Below are positions 48,751 to 58,525 of a stretch of 64,000 nt of DNA, piece after piece. The notes under the pieces were generated by a model. That model was not told where the DNA came from and did no database searches. It saw nothing but the letters and a program-made list of their open reading frames with translations. The DNA comes from RGIG4608 sp045643885 (GTDB lineage: Bacteria > Bacillota > Clostridia > Oscillospirales > CAG-272). Every line of letters begins with the position of its first letter. The first letter of the stretch is position 1. Made by a program: the position numbers and the translations under genes. Location of the stretch: assembly GCA_045643885.1 (NCBI GenBank), contig JAZRFY010000014.1:24650-88649 (forward strand), in the 5' to 3' direction.

Positions 48751-50772
48751 TTAATTAGAAACAAATATGTCTATATCCACACTGCGACTGCTTCCGTTAA
48801 CACGAGCAGCCTCGTCCGCCTTGAATTTTTCCTTTTCGTTAATCTTGGTCATAGCAACTGTCAAGCCAACGAATATCCAGAAAACAAGGAAAACTCTGTA
48901 GTTATAGAACACGTGATCGGTAAGGCCCATCACAAAGGTAGCGCAAACGCTTGCAAGTCCTGCCGAAATCATATTTCTTGATTTGCCGCCCCTTCTTCTC
49001 TCCTTAACGCCTGCAAAACACTTTTGAGTGAACATAAATGCAGTAACAAGGAAAACAACAAGACCGATAATTCCAATCTCAAGAAGTATTTGTAAGAAAA
49101 TATTGTGGGCATGCATTACAGTCTCGGTGCCGGAAACTGCAAATTCGGGATATACACTGATAAATGCACTCTCACCTATGCCAATACCCGTCCAGAAATA
49201 TTTTTCTATCATCTTCAAAACGCCATCCCAAGTCTCAAAGCGGTATGTGATGGAGCTGTCACTCATAGTAAATATGCTTATAAATCTATTAGAGATATTT
49301 TCGGGCACAAGATACAATGCCAAGGGCACTGAACCACAACCCAAAAGAATGAACCACACGCTTCTGAAATCAGAAACGAGCAAGAATACTACAACGGATA
49401 CGATAAGTCCAAGCCACGCACCCCTTGACCAAGTGAGCACCGTGCAAACAAAGATGGACAAAACACAAAGGAAGTAAAAGCCTTTTTTGATCCCCTTATC
49501 CGTAGAAAGCATTTGTGCGAGTGCAAACGGGAAAACGATAACAAGATAAGCACCAAGCATATTGGGATTTCCAAGGAATGAGCTTACTCTTGCGTGAATA
49601 TCGTCAAACTGTGAAAGATCGAGCTGAGCATAGTCCAAAACTCCACCCTCGATAACACCAAGCAAGGCAATAAGTGCCGTGGTAACTATCATAAGCTTAA
49701 TGCCTCTATATATCCAGGTCTTTCTGATATAGGAGTTTACGATAAGGAAGTAGATGCTCAAAAATCCACAATACAAAAATGCTGATGCTGTGGATGAAGC
49801 ACCACCCTTAGTAAATACTCCACCAAAGAAAATGAGAATGCCAAAGAGCAAAACTCCAAGGTCAACAAGCTCAAATCTCATTATTCTCTTTCCTCTTACA
49901 AACTTGAACAAAAATGCAAGCACTGTAAAGATAATGAGGAAGAGCAAGGCAAGTGACGGATTCTTTATCACGTTAACAAACGGAATAATAGCCATAATCG
50001 TCATAATACCAAGCTCGGGGAAGCTCATTATAACAACGAATGCCAGAACGAAAAGTCCAATTCCGATAAGATTCATAGGACTTATGAAATAGGTCAAGAA
50101 ACCTAAAAATAGTGCTATTTCAAATGAAACGACGTAGCTTCCACCCTGGGAATTTTCATCGGGAGCAAGCTTTGTTTCGTCTATGCTCAATATCTGATTT
50201 ACAATAAAGCCCGAGATCTTTCCTTTCAGCAATGCTTCACCCAAACGCTTTTTTGAAATCAAAAGCGGCAATGAGCAAAGAGCCATAATGATGCCTAAAA
50301 TAACCGTTGGTTGAATATTGACGGTAAATCCTTCCTCACTTGTGGCATATTTAAGCATTGCGGCAAAAATTACTGAAAATGCGAAAGTGAAAACTCCAAG
50401 TCCCAATGCTCTTACGTATGTCTGCAGCAAAAGATGGCTAAGATATGAGAAAACTCTTCTTGTAAAGCTCTCCTCGTAGAGTGTAGCAATTTTTGCTTTG
50501 GAACGCACCTGGTTCTTTTTTCTATGGAAGAGTCGGTATATCGCGCCGTTTTTCCACTTGCGATTGAGATTTGTGTAAAGGTCTGCAAAAACAAAGCCTA
50601 AAAATCCGTTTTTCAAGCCTCTTGCAATGGCATCTGCAACACTTGCAAAAAAGCCACCCTTATATTTCTTCCTCTTTTTTGAAGTCTTTTTGCTTTTAGA
50701 CTTAGGAGCCGCTATATTATTAGTATCTTGATTTTCTTCGCAAAAATTCTTGCTTTTTTCAAAGTTATTCAA
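48751..50772 (-). CDS. O-antigen ligase/polymerase (Wzy)-family membrane protein
   Basis: A 673-residue membrane protein. The first ~130 residues are cytoplasmic and very basic (KSKSKKTSKKRKKYKGG); then about thirteen helices. The family block is LTWSRGAWLGLIVSVVVFLL, with HAHNIFLQILLEIGIIGLVVF after the large outer loop. It probably joins or polymerises lipid-linked glycan units on the outer face. The start codon is TTG 50772 after GGAGATAATATT. It leads an operon with the two DUF4330 genes and may make a surface or spore glycan. Confidence 0.85.
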   Translation of the reverse strand: MNNFEKSKNFCEENQDTNNIAAPKSKSKKTSKKRKKYKGGFFASVADAIARGLKNGFLGFVFADLYTNLNRKWKNGAIYRLFHRKKNQVRSKAKIATLYEESFTRRVFSYLSHLLLQTYVRALGLGVFTFAFSVIFAAMLKYATSEEGFTVNIQPTVILGIIMALCSLPLLISKKRLGEALLKGKISGFIVNQILSIDETKLAPDENSQGGSYVVSFEIALFLGFLTYFISPMNLIGIGLFVLAFVVIMSFPELGIMTIMAIIPFVNVIKNPSLALLFLIIFTVLAFLFKFVRGKRIMRFELVDLGVLLFGILIFFGGVFTKGGASSTASAFLYCGFLSIYFLIVNSYIRKTWIYRGIKLMIVTTALIALLGVIEGGVLDYAQLDLSQFDDIHARVSSFLGNPNMLGAYLVIVFPFALAQMLSTDKGIKKGFYFLCVLSIFVCTVLTWSRGAWLGLIVSVVVFLLVSDFRSVWFILLGCGSVPLALYLVPENISNRFISIFTMSDSSITYRFETWDGVLKMIEKYFWTGIGIGESAFISVYPEFAVSGTETVMHAHNIFLQILLEIGIIGLVVFLVTAFMFTQKCFAGVKERRRGGKSRNMISAGLASVCATFVMGLTDHVFYNYRVFLVFWIFVGLTVAMTKINEKEKFKADEAARVNGSSRSVDIDIFVSN

Positions 50773-50802
50773 AATATTATCTCCTCTTTAAAATTGAATC
50801 GG

Positions 50803-51504
50803 TTAATCCTCTAAAAGATCGGGACGCTTTTCCTTGGTAATCTCAAGGGATTTTGCCCTTCTCCACTTATCTATTTCGGCATGATTGCCCGAAATCAAAA
50901 CGTCGGGCACCTTTTTGCCGTGAAATTCATAGGGACGTGTGTATTGGGGATATTCAAGCATTCCACATGAGATGCTCTCGTCCTCGTGACACTTTTTGTC
51001 TGCAAGAACGCCCTCACGAAGTCTTGAAACACAGTCAACAAGCACGCACGCGGGCAATTCACCACCGGTAAGCACGTAGTCACCGATAGAGATTTCCTCG
51101 TCAACAATTTCTTCAAGCACGCGAGAATCTATTCCCTCATAGTGACCGCAAAGGATAATAAGGTTGTCGTACTCGGCAAGCTCCATGGCTCTTTTCTGAG
51201 TAAGCACCTTGCCCTGAGGGCTCATATATATCACTCTGCTCTTAGCTTCCTCACCAAGAGATGCCCTTACCTCATTCTTGACAGCTTCATAGCAATCGTA
51301 AACGGGAGGAGCCATCATAAGCATTCCAAAGCCACCGCCGTAGGGGGTATCATCGACCTTGTTGTGCTTGTTGTTGGCATAATCTCTTATATTGTGCGCA
51401 TGGACGGATACAAATCCACTTTTTTGTGCGCGACCTATTATGCTCTCACCAAGCACCGAGGAAACAAGCTCGGGAAAGAGCGTCATTATATCAAATCTCA
51501 TCAT
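50803..51504 (-). CDS. trmD: tRNA (guanine37-N1)-methyltransferase TrmD
   Basis: A 233-residue SPOUT methyltransferase: DIMTLFPELVSSVLGESIIGRA, DDTPYGGGFGMLM, and the knot that binds SAM, ILCGHYEGIDSRV...SIGDYVLTGGELP. It modifies G37 next to the anticodon. Start ATG 51504 lies directly after the rimM stop. The rimM-trmD pair is standard in Firmicutes. Confidence 0.96.
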   Translation of the reverse strand: MMRFDIMTLFPELVSSVLGESIIGRAQKSGFVSVHAHNIRDYANNKHNKVDDTPYGGGFGMLMMAPPVYDCYEAVKNEVRASLGEEAKSRVIYMSPQGKVLTQKRAMELAEYDNLIILCGHYEGIDSRVLEEIVDEEISIGDYVLTGGELPACVLVDCVSRLREGVLADKKCHEDESISCGMLEYPQYTRPYEFHGKKVPDVLISGNHAEIDKWRRAKSLEITKEKRPDLLED

Positions 51505-51505
51505 A

Positions 51506-52015
51506 TCAGTCAAGCATTCCTTCTATCAAAGATACAAAAATTCCACGGTCAAGATCAATTTCCTTAATAAATTCGGGAACGGCGGGAATGAGCTTTTTAC
51601 CGTTCTTTGTGTTTATCTCATAAAGATCACTCGCACCAAGATTAAGTACGTCAGAAAGCTTGCCTATCTCCTCACCACTTTCAAGATCGATAACGGGGAG
51701 TCCCAAAAGATCGGCAATGAACACTGCGTCATCATCTATTGTGATATCATCTCTGTCTGCATAAACAACCGTGCCCTTCAAAAGCTCGGCTTGATTTATA
51801 TCGGTAATGCCGTCAAGCTCAAAAAGAACGAACTGCTTGAAAACGGATGCTCTTTTAACCTTGTGAGGAACGTATTCAGCTCCCTTTTTCAAAAATACCT
51901 TTTTAAGAGATGCAAGGTCTTCGGGTGTGTCGCACCAGGACTCAAGCTTTAAGCCACCACGCACTCCGTGTGTATTTACGATTCTTCCGCATTCAAGAAA
52001 CTGTGATTTATTCAT
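51506..52015 (-). CDS. rimM: Ribosome maturation factor RimM
   Basis: A 169-residue 16S processing factor with the N-terminal RimM barrel (LECGRIVNTHGVRGGLKLESWCD) and a C-terminal PRC-like barrel (DLLGLPVIDLESGEEIGKLSDVLNLGASDLYEI). It binds S19 during 30S assembly. The ribosome site AAGGAAG is about 20 bases from ATG, but an AAGCA/TGCTT hairpin between them could shorten that distance. Confidence 0.95.
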   Translation of the reverse strand: MNKSQFLECGRIVNTHGVRGGLKLESWCDTPEDLASLKKVFLKKGAEYVPHKVKRASVFKQFVLFELDGITDINQAELLKGTVVYADRDDITIDDDAVFIADLLGLPVIDLESGEEIGKLSDVLNLGASDLYEINTKNGKKLIPAVPEFIKEIDLDRGIFVSLIEGMLD

Positions 52016-52070
52016 ATCAAATAAAGCAAAAATGCTTCCTTTCTTATATTTTTACATAATTATTTAGTTT

Positions 52071-52099
52071 ATTATATCACATTTTATTTCCTTTTGCAA
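52071..52099 (-). promoter_or_regulatory. rimM-trmD promoter
   Basis: Minus-strand TTGCAA (52099-52094), 17-base spacer, TATAAT (52076-52071). Confidence 0.8.
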
Positions 52100-52179
52100 G
52101 AAAAACAAGTCTTTTTTACGTCATACTCGTCACCAAGTTGTGAATTTTTGTTAAATTTTCAAAAAAGTAGCAAATGCTC

Positions 52180-52208
52180 TTGAAAAAAAGCAAAGAATGT
52201 TGTATAAT
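52180..52208 (+). promoter_or_regulatory. yajC promoter
   Basis: TTGAAA (52180-52185), 17-base spacer, TATAAT (52203-52208). Confidence 0.8.
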
Positions 52209-52247
52209 AATTGAGTTATCAATTGAATTTTTACGGAGGTAAATAAA

Positions 52248-52562
52248 ATGATTAGACTTTTGACAAGTGGTGGCGACGATCTCCTCACTTCATTTTTCCC
52301 CATCATCATTCTCATCGTTATGTTTGTTGCGATGTACTTCCTCACAATCAGACCTCAGAAGAAGGCTGAAAAGGAAGCTGCAGAGATGAGAAACAACCTT
52401 GAAATCGGTGACGAGGTTACAACTATCGGCGGTATCATCGGTAGAATCGTTAGCATCAAGGAAGAAACTTGCGTTATCGAAACAAGCAGAGACGGCACAA
52501 AGATCCGTTTCCTCAAGTCAGCTATCAGCAAGGTTGACGTTAAGGCAGAAGACGCAAAATAA
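52248..52562 (+). CDS. yajC: Preprotein translocase accessory subunit YajC
   Basis: A 104-residue protein: one N-terminal membrane helix (SFFPIIILIVMFVAMYFLTIRPQKKAEKE, with the R-P-Q-K-K hallmark) and a small cytoplasmic domain with LEIGDEVTTIGGIIGRIVSI. It associates with SecDF. ACGGAGGTAAATAAA precedes the start. Confidence 0.95.
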   Translation: MIRLLTSGGDDLLTSFFPIIILIVMFVAMYFLTIRPQKKAEKEAAEMRNNLEIGDEVTTIGGIIGRIVSIKEETCVIETSRDGTKIRFLKSAISKVDVKAEDAK

Positions 52563-52570
52563 TCAATAAA

Positions 52571-52600
52571 GAAGACCGTTAATTCACGGTCTTCTTTTTT
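52571..52600 (+). terminator. yajC terminator
   Basis: GAAGACCGT (52571-52579) pairs with ACGGTCTTC (52586-52594), then T6. Confidence 0.85.
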
Positions 52601-52673
52601 TATTTGTATCAAGCGCCTCTTCATATTTTCACCCTGCCTTGAATATATTCTATAAAAAGCTCTCGGAGGAAAT

Positions 52674-53141
52674 ATGAAAACAAAGAAAATAAACAGAAAG
52701 CACATAACCCCAAATTCAAGGAGTGAAAATTCCACTGATGCACTGCTTAAAGCATCACTTATCTCACTTTTTGTCACTGCACTCATTTCGCTTTTGCTTA
52801 TGCTCGTTGCCACAGGCATTGCCATCTCGTTGCCCGATCCCTTAAGCCTTGTTGAGCCGATAGGCTACGTATCTTTATACCTGAGTGCCTTCTTCGGCGG
52901 ATTTGCTGCATCCAAGATAAACAAGCACTCTCCCTATCTTACAAGTACGTTTTGTGGCATAGGATTCGTTATTTTGACAATGATTATCTCGTTTGCCATT
53001 CCCCACTCACTTGCATCGGGAATGAATATTCCAACAAGGCTTTGCCTTCACGCCCTATCCCTTGCGACCTTCCCCATCGGTGCTTTAGCCGGAGTCAAGG
53101 GATCAAAGAAGAGCCGTCCCAAAAGAAAGAAACGAAAATAA
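52674..53141 (+). CDS. TIGR04086-type small membrane protein
   Basis: A 155-residue protein with four helices between a basic N-terminus and a very basic C-terminus (KGSKKSRPKRKKRK). The pattern matches the TIGR04086 (YrzE-like) family often found behind yajC in clostridia. SLYLSAFFGGFAASKINKHSPYLTSTFCGIGF is the most typical part. Function unknown. CGGAGGAAAT precedes the start. Confidence 0.72.
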   Translation: MKTKKINRKHITPNSRSENSTDALLKASLISLFVTALISLLLMLVATGIAISLPDPLSLVEPIGYVSLYLSAFFGGFAASKINKHSPYLTSTFCGIGFVILTMIISFAIPHSLASGMNIPTRLCLHALSLATFPIGALAGVKGSKKSRPKRKKRK

Positions 53142-53149
53142 AGCAAAGC

Positions 53150-53188
53150 AGTCCCACGCGCAAAATTACGCGTGGGACTTTGATTTTT
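53150..53188. terminator. Terminator between the TIGR04086 gene and the LRR lipoprotein
   Basis: AGTCCCACGCG (53150-53160) pairs with CGCGTGGGACT (53169-53179); the plus strand continues TTGATTTTTT. Confidence 0.8.
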
Positions 53189-53191
53189 TGT

Positions 53192-55426
53192 TTAATTGTT
53201 TGGAGAATGCCAATGCTTTCCGTCGGTGCAAATGATGTAGAATCCACTTTCCGAATCCTTTTTGAACATCCACCATCCATTGCTTTCCCACGCGCATTCT
53301 TTCACCGTGCCATCGTAATGGATTTCAACCTGCTTTTCAAAAACAGTACCTCTGATATTTAAGCAATAATTGGGGATCACTATCTTTTCAAGTGAAACAC
53401 ATCCAATAAATGCGCCATCCTCAATAAAGTAAATAATATTGCCAAGAGTTACGTTTTTCAATGAGGAACAGTTTTTGAAGGTGTCTTGGAGGATATTTTT
53501 TAAATTGTCACTCAAAACAACCGTTTCAAGTGAGGTGCAGCCCATAAACGCGCCAATTCCAACGAATGTTATAGATTTCGGCATTTCGAAGGATACAAGT
53601 GACACACAATCCTTGAAGGAATACTGACCGATATGATTAAAATACGATGCGGTCGCACGGATGACTACCTCTTTAAGAGCAGAGCAACCGGCAAATGCAT
53701 AATCGTATATGGAATAAAGATTACCAACGCCAAAATCTATCTTTTCAAGATAGGGATTTCCCGAAAATGCCTTATAGCCAATTATCTCCGTACTAAACGG
53801 CAACTCAAATTCTGCATCCTTTTTGCCAAGAGGATAGTAAACAAGCTCCTCGTGGTTGCTTATAGATGAATAAATTACACCTTCAAACGTGTAATAGCTC
53901 TTGCTATGAGCATTCATATTTACCGCTTCAAGCGAGTGGCATTTGGAAAACATCTCGGGGTCAAATTTATCTACTTTACGGTTGAATTCCACAGCTTTAA
54001 GCGAATCACAGGAGTAAAACAATCCACCGTATGAAAAATCAAACACCAGGCATTCAAACACAAAGCGCTCAATCTTGTCACATTCGGCAAATGCAAGATC
54101 TCCTATATAGGTAACGTTCCTTGGAACGTATATAGACGAAAGAGCATCGCAATTATAGAACGCAGCCATTCCGATAGCCGCAAGTCCCTCGGGCAAGATT
54201 ATCTCTTCCAAGGTAGAATCCATAAATGCGCCCTCTGCGATATATTTTACGTTCTCGGGCACAGTAAAGCTTGTGACTGACGGATCTCCCCCGTATTTAA
54301 TAAGCATTTCGCCACTGGTATCGTAAAGACTGCCGTCTATTTCAACGTACTCGAGATTGCTATAATCCACCTCGATATACTTGATGCTGCTTTTTGAAAA
54401 AGCATTTGGGGCAATATTTTGCAAAAGTCCTGCAGGTATTTTAATGCTTGTCAATGACGAAGCATTATAGAAGGCATATTCATCAATGCTTTTAACTCCA
54501 TTTGGAATCTCAACGTATTCAAGTGAGGTGCAAAACTGAAAAGCATATCCGCCTATTCTTGTTACACTTGATGGGATAGTTATACTCTCAAGGGATGAGC
54601 AATAATGGAACATAAATTCCGATATTGAAGTCAAGCCTTCAGGAAGATTTATCGACTTAAGACTTTGAAGGTCATGGAAGAGATATTCTGCATCCTTTAA
54701 TGTATTTGGTAATATTATCTCCTTAAGATTTTCGCATCCCTCGAACGCACCACCGGCCATTATTTCAACGCCATCTTCTATCACAATCCTCTCAAGAGCT
54801 ATGCATCCTGCAAAGGCATATTCCGGAATGACCTTTATCGTGCCCGGTACTGTAATGCTTTCAAGATAGATGCATCCCTCAAATGCATTTTCTGCAATGA
54901 TTTTAGTGTCGGGATGAATCACACAGGAGGTAATATCAGAGCGGTATCCGTCATATGGCGGAGTTGCGGGTGTTGCAAGCTCAACGTCGTCAAAATCGTC
55001 TGCTATATAGTTCATAGCTGATGCCGTGGGTGTATCATCCTGTTCCTTTGCCTTAACAAGGGCAAAGTAGGGATTGTCCTTTGTTCCAAGGTAATAAGCG
55101 TTGCTATATTCGTTATATTCGAGATATTTTGACGCGTTATCATAAAAATCACGATCAATATTATTCAACGTTTCGGGGAGAATCAAGGTCGTATAAATGC
55201 TTGGAAGCTTAAACCATGATTCTTCTCCAAGGCTCGTTACGGGCTTACCTCCATATTCGGAGTCAATCTCAACGTAAGTTCCTGCCCAGATCGTTATATC
55301 TCTGACAGCGCTGCCGGATGAATATGTACGATATTCGATACCATTCTTCAAAGCAACGCTTGAACAAGCCGTGCAAATCATAGATACGACAAGCAAAAAA
55401 GCTAAAATAACTATTCGTTTTTTCAT
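53192..55426 (-). CDS. Leucine-rich-repeat (BspA/LRR_5-type) lipoprotein
   Basis: A 744-residue surface lipoprotein. Signal MKKRIVILAFLLVVSMICTAC ends in a lipobox (Cys21). From about residue 160 to 710 it is a chain of BspA-like repeats of about 23 residues (pattern xxAFxxCxxLxxIxIPxxVxxIGxx; e.g. AFAGCIALERIVIEDGVEIM, AFYNCDALSSIYVPRNVTYI). The C-terminal tail is acidic and aromatic. Such proteins are common in host-associated anaerobes and often bind surface or matrix proteins. Target unknown. Monocistronic. Confidence 0.92.
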   Translation of the reverse strand: MKKRIVILAFLLVVSMICTACSSVALKNGIEYRTYSSGSAVRDITIWAGTYVEIDSEYGGKPVTSLGEESWFKLPSIYTTLILPETLNNIDRDFYDNASKYLEYNEYSNAYYLGTKDNPYFALVKAKEQDDTPTASAMNYIADDFDDVELATPATPPYDGYRSDITSCVIHPDTKIIAENAFEGCIYLESITVPGTIKVIPEYAFAGCIALERIVIEDGVEIMAGGAFEGCENLKEIILPNTLKDAEYLFHDLQSLKSINLPEGLTSISEFMFHYCSSLESITIPSSVTRIGGYAFQFCTSLEYVEIPNGVKSIDEYAFYNASSLTSIKIPAGLLQNIAPNAFSKSSIKYIEVDYSNLEYVEIDGSLYDTSGEMLIKYGGDPSVTSFTVPENVKYIAEGAFMDSTLEEIILPEGLAAIGMAAFYNCDALSSIYVPRNVTYIGDLAFAECDKIERFVFECLVFDFSYGGLFYSCDSLKAVEFNRKVDKFDPEMFSKCHSLEAVNMNAHSKSYYTFEGVIYSSISNHEELVYYPLGKKDAEFELPFSTEIIGYKAFSGNPYLEKIDFGVGNLYSIYDYAFAGCSALKEVVIRATASYFNHIGQYSFKDCVSLVSFEMPKSITFVGIGAFMGCTSLETVVLSDNLKNILQDTFKNCSSLKNVTLGNIIYFIEDGAFIGCVSLEKIVIPNYCLNIRGTVFEKQVEIHYDGTVKECAWESNGWWMFKKDSESGFYIICTDGKHWHSPNN

Positions 55427-55520
55427 AGTACAGCCTCCTTTATAGGGTAATATATAGATAAATTATAACATCCTATATCTAAGTAGTCAACATTTTTCTC
55501 AAAAAGTGTAATAAAACAAG

Positions 55521-55549
55521 AAAAAAGTGTCCAAATGGACACTTTTTTA
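55521..55549 (-). terminator. tatD terminator
   Basis: AAAAAAGTGTCC (55521-55532) pairs with GGACACTTTTTT (55537-55548), overlapping the tatD stop codon; T-run on the minus strand. Confidence 0.85.
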
Positions 55550-56350
55550 CAAGTTATATATCTTTTTTGCATTTTCGAATGTGATTTCAGCTATCTCCTC
55601 GCAGGTCTTCTGACACACACTCGCAATCGCACCAACGGTAAATTCAAGATTTGCCGAATGATTCATCTTTCCCCTATAGGGATGGGGCGCAAGATAGGGT
55701 GCATCCGTTTCGATAAGGAGTCGGTCAAGAGGAACGGTGGAAAGCACCTCGCGAACGCGAGAAGCATTTTTAAAGGTCACCACGCCCGAAAAAGAGATGT
55801 ACCATCCCCTTTTCACAAGCTCACGAGCCATCTCACTTGAACCACTGTAGCTATGAAAGATTCCCTTCACCTTGGGGTATTTGAGTGCCATTTCAAAGCA
55901 ATCTCCGTGTGCCTCTCTATCGTGGATGATAACGGGCAAGCCATACTTCTCTGCCATCTGCATTTGTCTTTCAAACACGTATCTTTGCTTTGCCTTGACT
56001 TCTTCAGTAAGATTTTCAAGATGGTAATCAAAGCCGATTTCACCAATAGCAACTATTTTATTTTTCTTTCTTGCTTCTTCGCTTGAAACGCTCTCTTCGA
56101 TTATATCAAGAGCCTTTTCGATATCGTCGATATAGAGGCAATCCTCGGGATGAATGCCCGATGAAGCATACATATTTTCATATGCACACGCCTGCTCGAT
56201 GCACTCCTTCAAATTATCGGGATTAGTTGCGATATTGACGATAGCGCCAACGTTTTCTGCAAATATCTTATCAAGAAGAGCCTTAGCTCCTCCCTCATAT
56301 TCGTTAAACCACGCGTCAAAATAATGCGCATGCGAGTCAAAATATTTCAT
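55547..56350 (-). CDS. tatD: TatD-family metal-dependent deoxyribonuclease
   Basis: A 267-residue TIM-barrel hydrolase. FDSHAHYFD opens the metal site; ASSGIHPED, GEIGFDYH, PVIIHDREAHGD, FHSYSGSSEMA and LLIETDAPYLAPHP supply the remaining ligands. TatD enzymes are Mg-dependent 3'-5' DNA exonucleases. It lies behind metG on the same strand, a common pairing, but a terminator separates them here. Confidence 0.93.
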   Translation of the reverse strand: MKYFDSHAHYFDAWFNEYEGGAKALLDKIFAENVGAIVNIATNPDNLKECIEQACAYENMYASSGIHPEDCLYIDDIEKALDIIEESVSSEEARKKNKIVAIGEIGFDYHLENLTEEVKAKQRYVFERQMQMAEKYGLPVIIHDREAHGDCFEMALKYPKVKGIFHSYSGSSEMARELVKRGWYISFSGVVTFKNASRVREVLSTVPLDRLLIETDAPYLAPHPYRGKMNHSANLEFTVGAIASVCQKTCEEIAEITFENAKKIYNL

Positions 56351-56438
56351 ATTTCACCTGTTGATTCGGATAATACTTGATTTATCGGTGCACTCAAACA
56401 AATCTTAATAAAAAAGTTTCGTCCACCATTTTCAAATC

Positions 56439-56460
56439 AAGGGGGAATTTCTTCCCCCTT
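56439..56460 (-). terminator. metG terminator
   Basis: AAGGGGGAA (56439-56447) pairs with TTCCCCCTT (56452-56460). The minus strand continues TTGATTTG, then the TTTCGTCCACC repeat motif (56417-56427) on the plus strand. Confidence 0.65.
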
Positions 56461-56467
56461 TAATTAT

Positions 56468-58441
56468 TTATCTGATTCTTTCTCCAAGGGGAGTTTCGTT
56501 ATCAAGGAAGATAACTCTTACCTGCTCCTCACCGGATGCAAGTATCATACCGTTGGATTCGATTCCGCAAAGAGTTGCGGGCTTGAGGTTTGTAACAAGA
56601 ACGATCTTCTTGCCGATAAGCTGATCGGGTGTGTAGAATTTAGCAATTCCACTGACAACCTGTCTCTGCTCATAGCCAAGGTCCACCTTAAGCTTCAAAA
56701 GCTTCTTTGCCTTAGGTACGGGCTCGCACTCGATAACCTTTGCTGTGCGAAGCTCAACCTTCATAAAGTCCTCGATGCCGATAAGTGCAAGACCTTCGGG
56801 CTTTTCAATCTTGGGCTCTTCCTCTTTCTTTGCTGCTGCAAATCTTGCCTTTCTCTTCTCTTCAAGCTCGGCAAGCTTCTTTTCCTCGTCAACGCGAGCA
56901 AAAAGAACCTTAGAGTCAAAAACGAAGTTGCCTGCCTTAACACCACCAAACTTATCCTCTGTGCCAATAGTGTCAAGAGTGCATGCCTCAACGCCAAGCT
57001 CTCTCAAAATCTCTTCACTTGTTTCGGGGATGAAGGGAGCAAGCATGATAGCGCCCCAACGAATTGTTTCAAGAAGGTTATAAAGCACTGTGCCAAGTCT
57101 TTCTCTCTTGCTCTCGTCCTTTGCAAGAACCCAGGGAGTTGTCTCGTCGATGTACTTATTTGCTCTTGAGAACATATCAAACACGTAAGAAAGTGCATCT
57201 GCAAGATGGAAATCATCCATAGCCTTGATATAGGAATCATATGCCTTAAAGCAAGCTGTCTTAAGCTCGTTGTCAAGCTCTTCGCATGCATTGGGAGCAA
57301 GGATCTCCTTATCGAAATACTTCTTTTCCATGTCAAGTGTACGCTTAACAAGGTTACCAAGGTTATTTACAAGGTCTGTATTGTATCTCTTGATTACTGC
57401 CTCATATGTGATTGAACCGTCATTTGCATAGGGCATCTCGGAAAGAGCGTAGTAACGAACGGCGTCAACTGAGAATTCGTCTGCAAGCTCGTCAGCGTAA
57501 ATTACGTTGCCCTTGGACTTGGACATCTTGTCCATACCGAAGTTGAACCAAGGATGACCGAATACCTTCTCAGGAAGGGGAATATCAAGCGCCATAAGGA
57601 AGATGGGCCAGTAGATAGTATGGAATCTAAGAATATCCTTACCGATGATGTGAACGTCACAGGGCCACCACTTCTTGAAATTCTCACTCTGCTCCTCAAA
57701 GGACTTGTCGGGATCAAAGCCGATGGCTGTAATATAGTTTGAAAGAGCATCAAGCCAAACGTATGTTACGTGCTTGGGATCAAAATCAACGGGAATACCC
57801 CACTTAAATGATGTACGGGATACGCAAAGATCCTGAAGACCACCCTCAACCTTAAGGAAGTTGTTGATCATTTCCTTCTTTCTTGATTCGGGCTGAATGA
57901 ATTCGGGATTTGCCTCGATATGAGCAATGAGCTTATCAGCATACTTGCTCATCTTGGAGAAATATGCCTCCTCTTCAGCTCTCTGCACGTCGCGTCCACA
58001 GTCGGGGCACTTGCCACCCTCTGCCTGAGTTTCTGTGAAGAAGGATTCACAGGGTGTGCAATACCATCCCTCGTACTTGCCCTTATATATGTCGCCCTGA
58101 TCATAGAATTTCTTGAACATCTTCTGAACAGCGCGTTCGTGATAATCGTCTGTAGTTCTGATGAAATAATCGTAGGATGTGTTCATCTTGTCCCAAACAC
58201 CCTTGATTTCACCGGCAACTGAGTCAACGTATGCCTTGGGTGTAATACCTGCTTCCTTTGCAAGGTCCTCAATCTTCTGACCGTGCTCGTCAGTACCTGT
58301 GCAGAAGAAAACGTCAAATCCGCGTGCTCTCTTATAGCGAGCAACTGCGTCACTCATAATAACCTCGTATGTGTTACCAAAGTGAGGCTTTCTTGACGCG
58401 TATGCAATCGCAGTTGTCAAATAGTATTTTTGTTTATTCAT
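56468..58441 (-). CDS. metG: Methionyl-tRNA synthetase
   Basis: A 657-residue class I synthetase. The HIGH-type motif reads HFGN (AIAYASRKPHFGNTYE), zinc Cys pairs are CTPC and CPDC, KMSKS is DKMSKSKGNV, and the C-terminal 105 residues form the EMAP/Trbp-type tRNA-binding domain (FMKVELRTAKVIECEPVPKAKKLLKLKVDLG). A Lys/Glu-rich linker (LAELEEKRKARFAAAKKEEEP) joins them. Length and layout are those of the Bacillus/Clostridium MetG. Confidence 0.97.
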   Translation of the reverse strand: MNKQKYYLTTAIAYASRKPHFGNTYEVIMSDAVARYKRARGFDVFFCTGTDEHGQKIEDLAKEAGITPKAYVDSVAGEIKGVWDKMNTSYDYFIRTTDDYHERAVQKMFKKFYDQGDIYKGKYEGWYCTPCESFFTETQAEGGKCPDCGRDVQRAEEEAYFSKMSKYADKLIAHIEANPEFIQPESRKKEMINNFLKVEGGLQDLCVSRTSFKWGIPVDFDPKHVTYVWLDALSNYITAIGFDPDKSFEEQSENFKKWWPCDVHIIGKDILRFHTIYWPIFLMALDIPLPEKVFGHPWFNFGMDKMSKSKGNVIYADELADEFSVDAVRYYALSEMPYANDGSITYEAVIKRYNTDLVNNLGNLVKRTLDMEKKYFDKEILAPNACEELDNELKTACFKAYDSYIKAMDDFHLADALSYVFDMFSRANKYIDETTPWVLAKDESKRERLGTVLYNLLETIRWGAIMLAPFIPETSEEILRELGVEACTLDTIGTEDKFGGVKAGNFVFDSKVLFARVDEEKKLAELEEKRKARFAAAKKEEEPKIEKPEGLALIGIEDFMKVELRTAKVIECEPVPKAKKLLKLKVDLGYEQRQVVSGIAKFYTPDQLIGKKIVLVTNLKPATLCGIESNGMILASGEEQVRVIFLDNETPLGERIR

Positions 58442-58525
58442 AATGTACTCCTTCTCTCTTGCGAATGGGCAAGAGATATGTATTTTTATGTTTAAATTGT
58501 CAATTTTAGCTTAATGTAATAAAAA

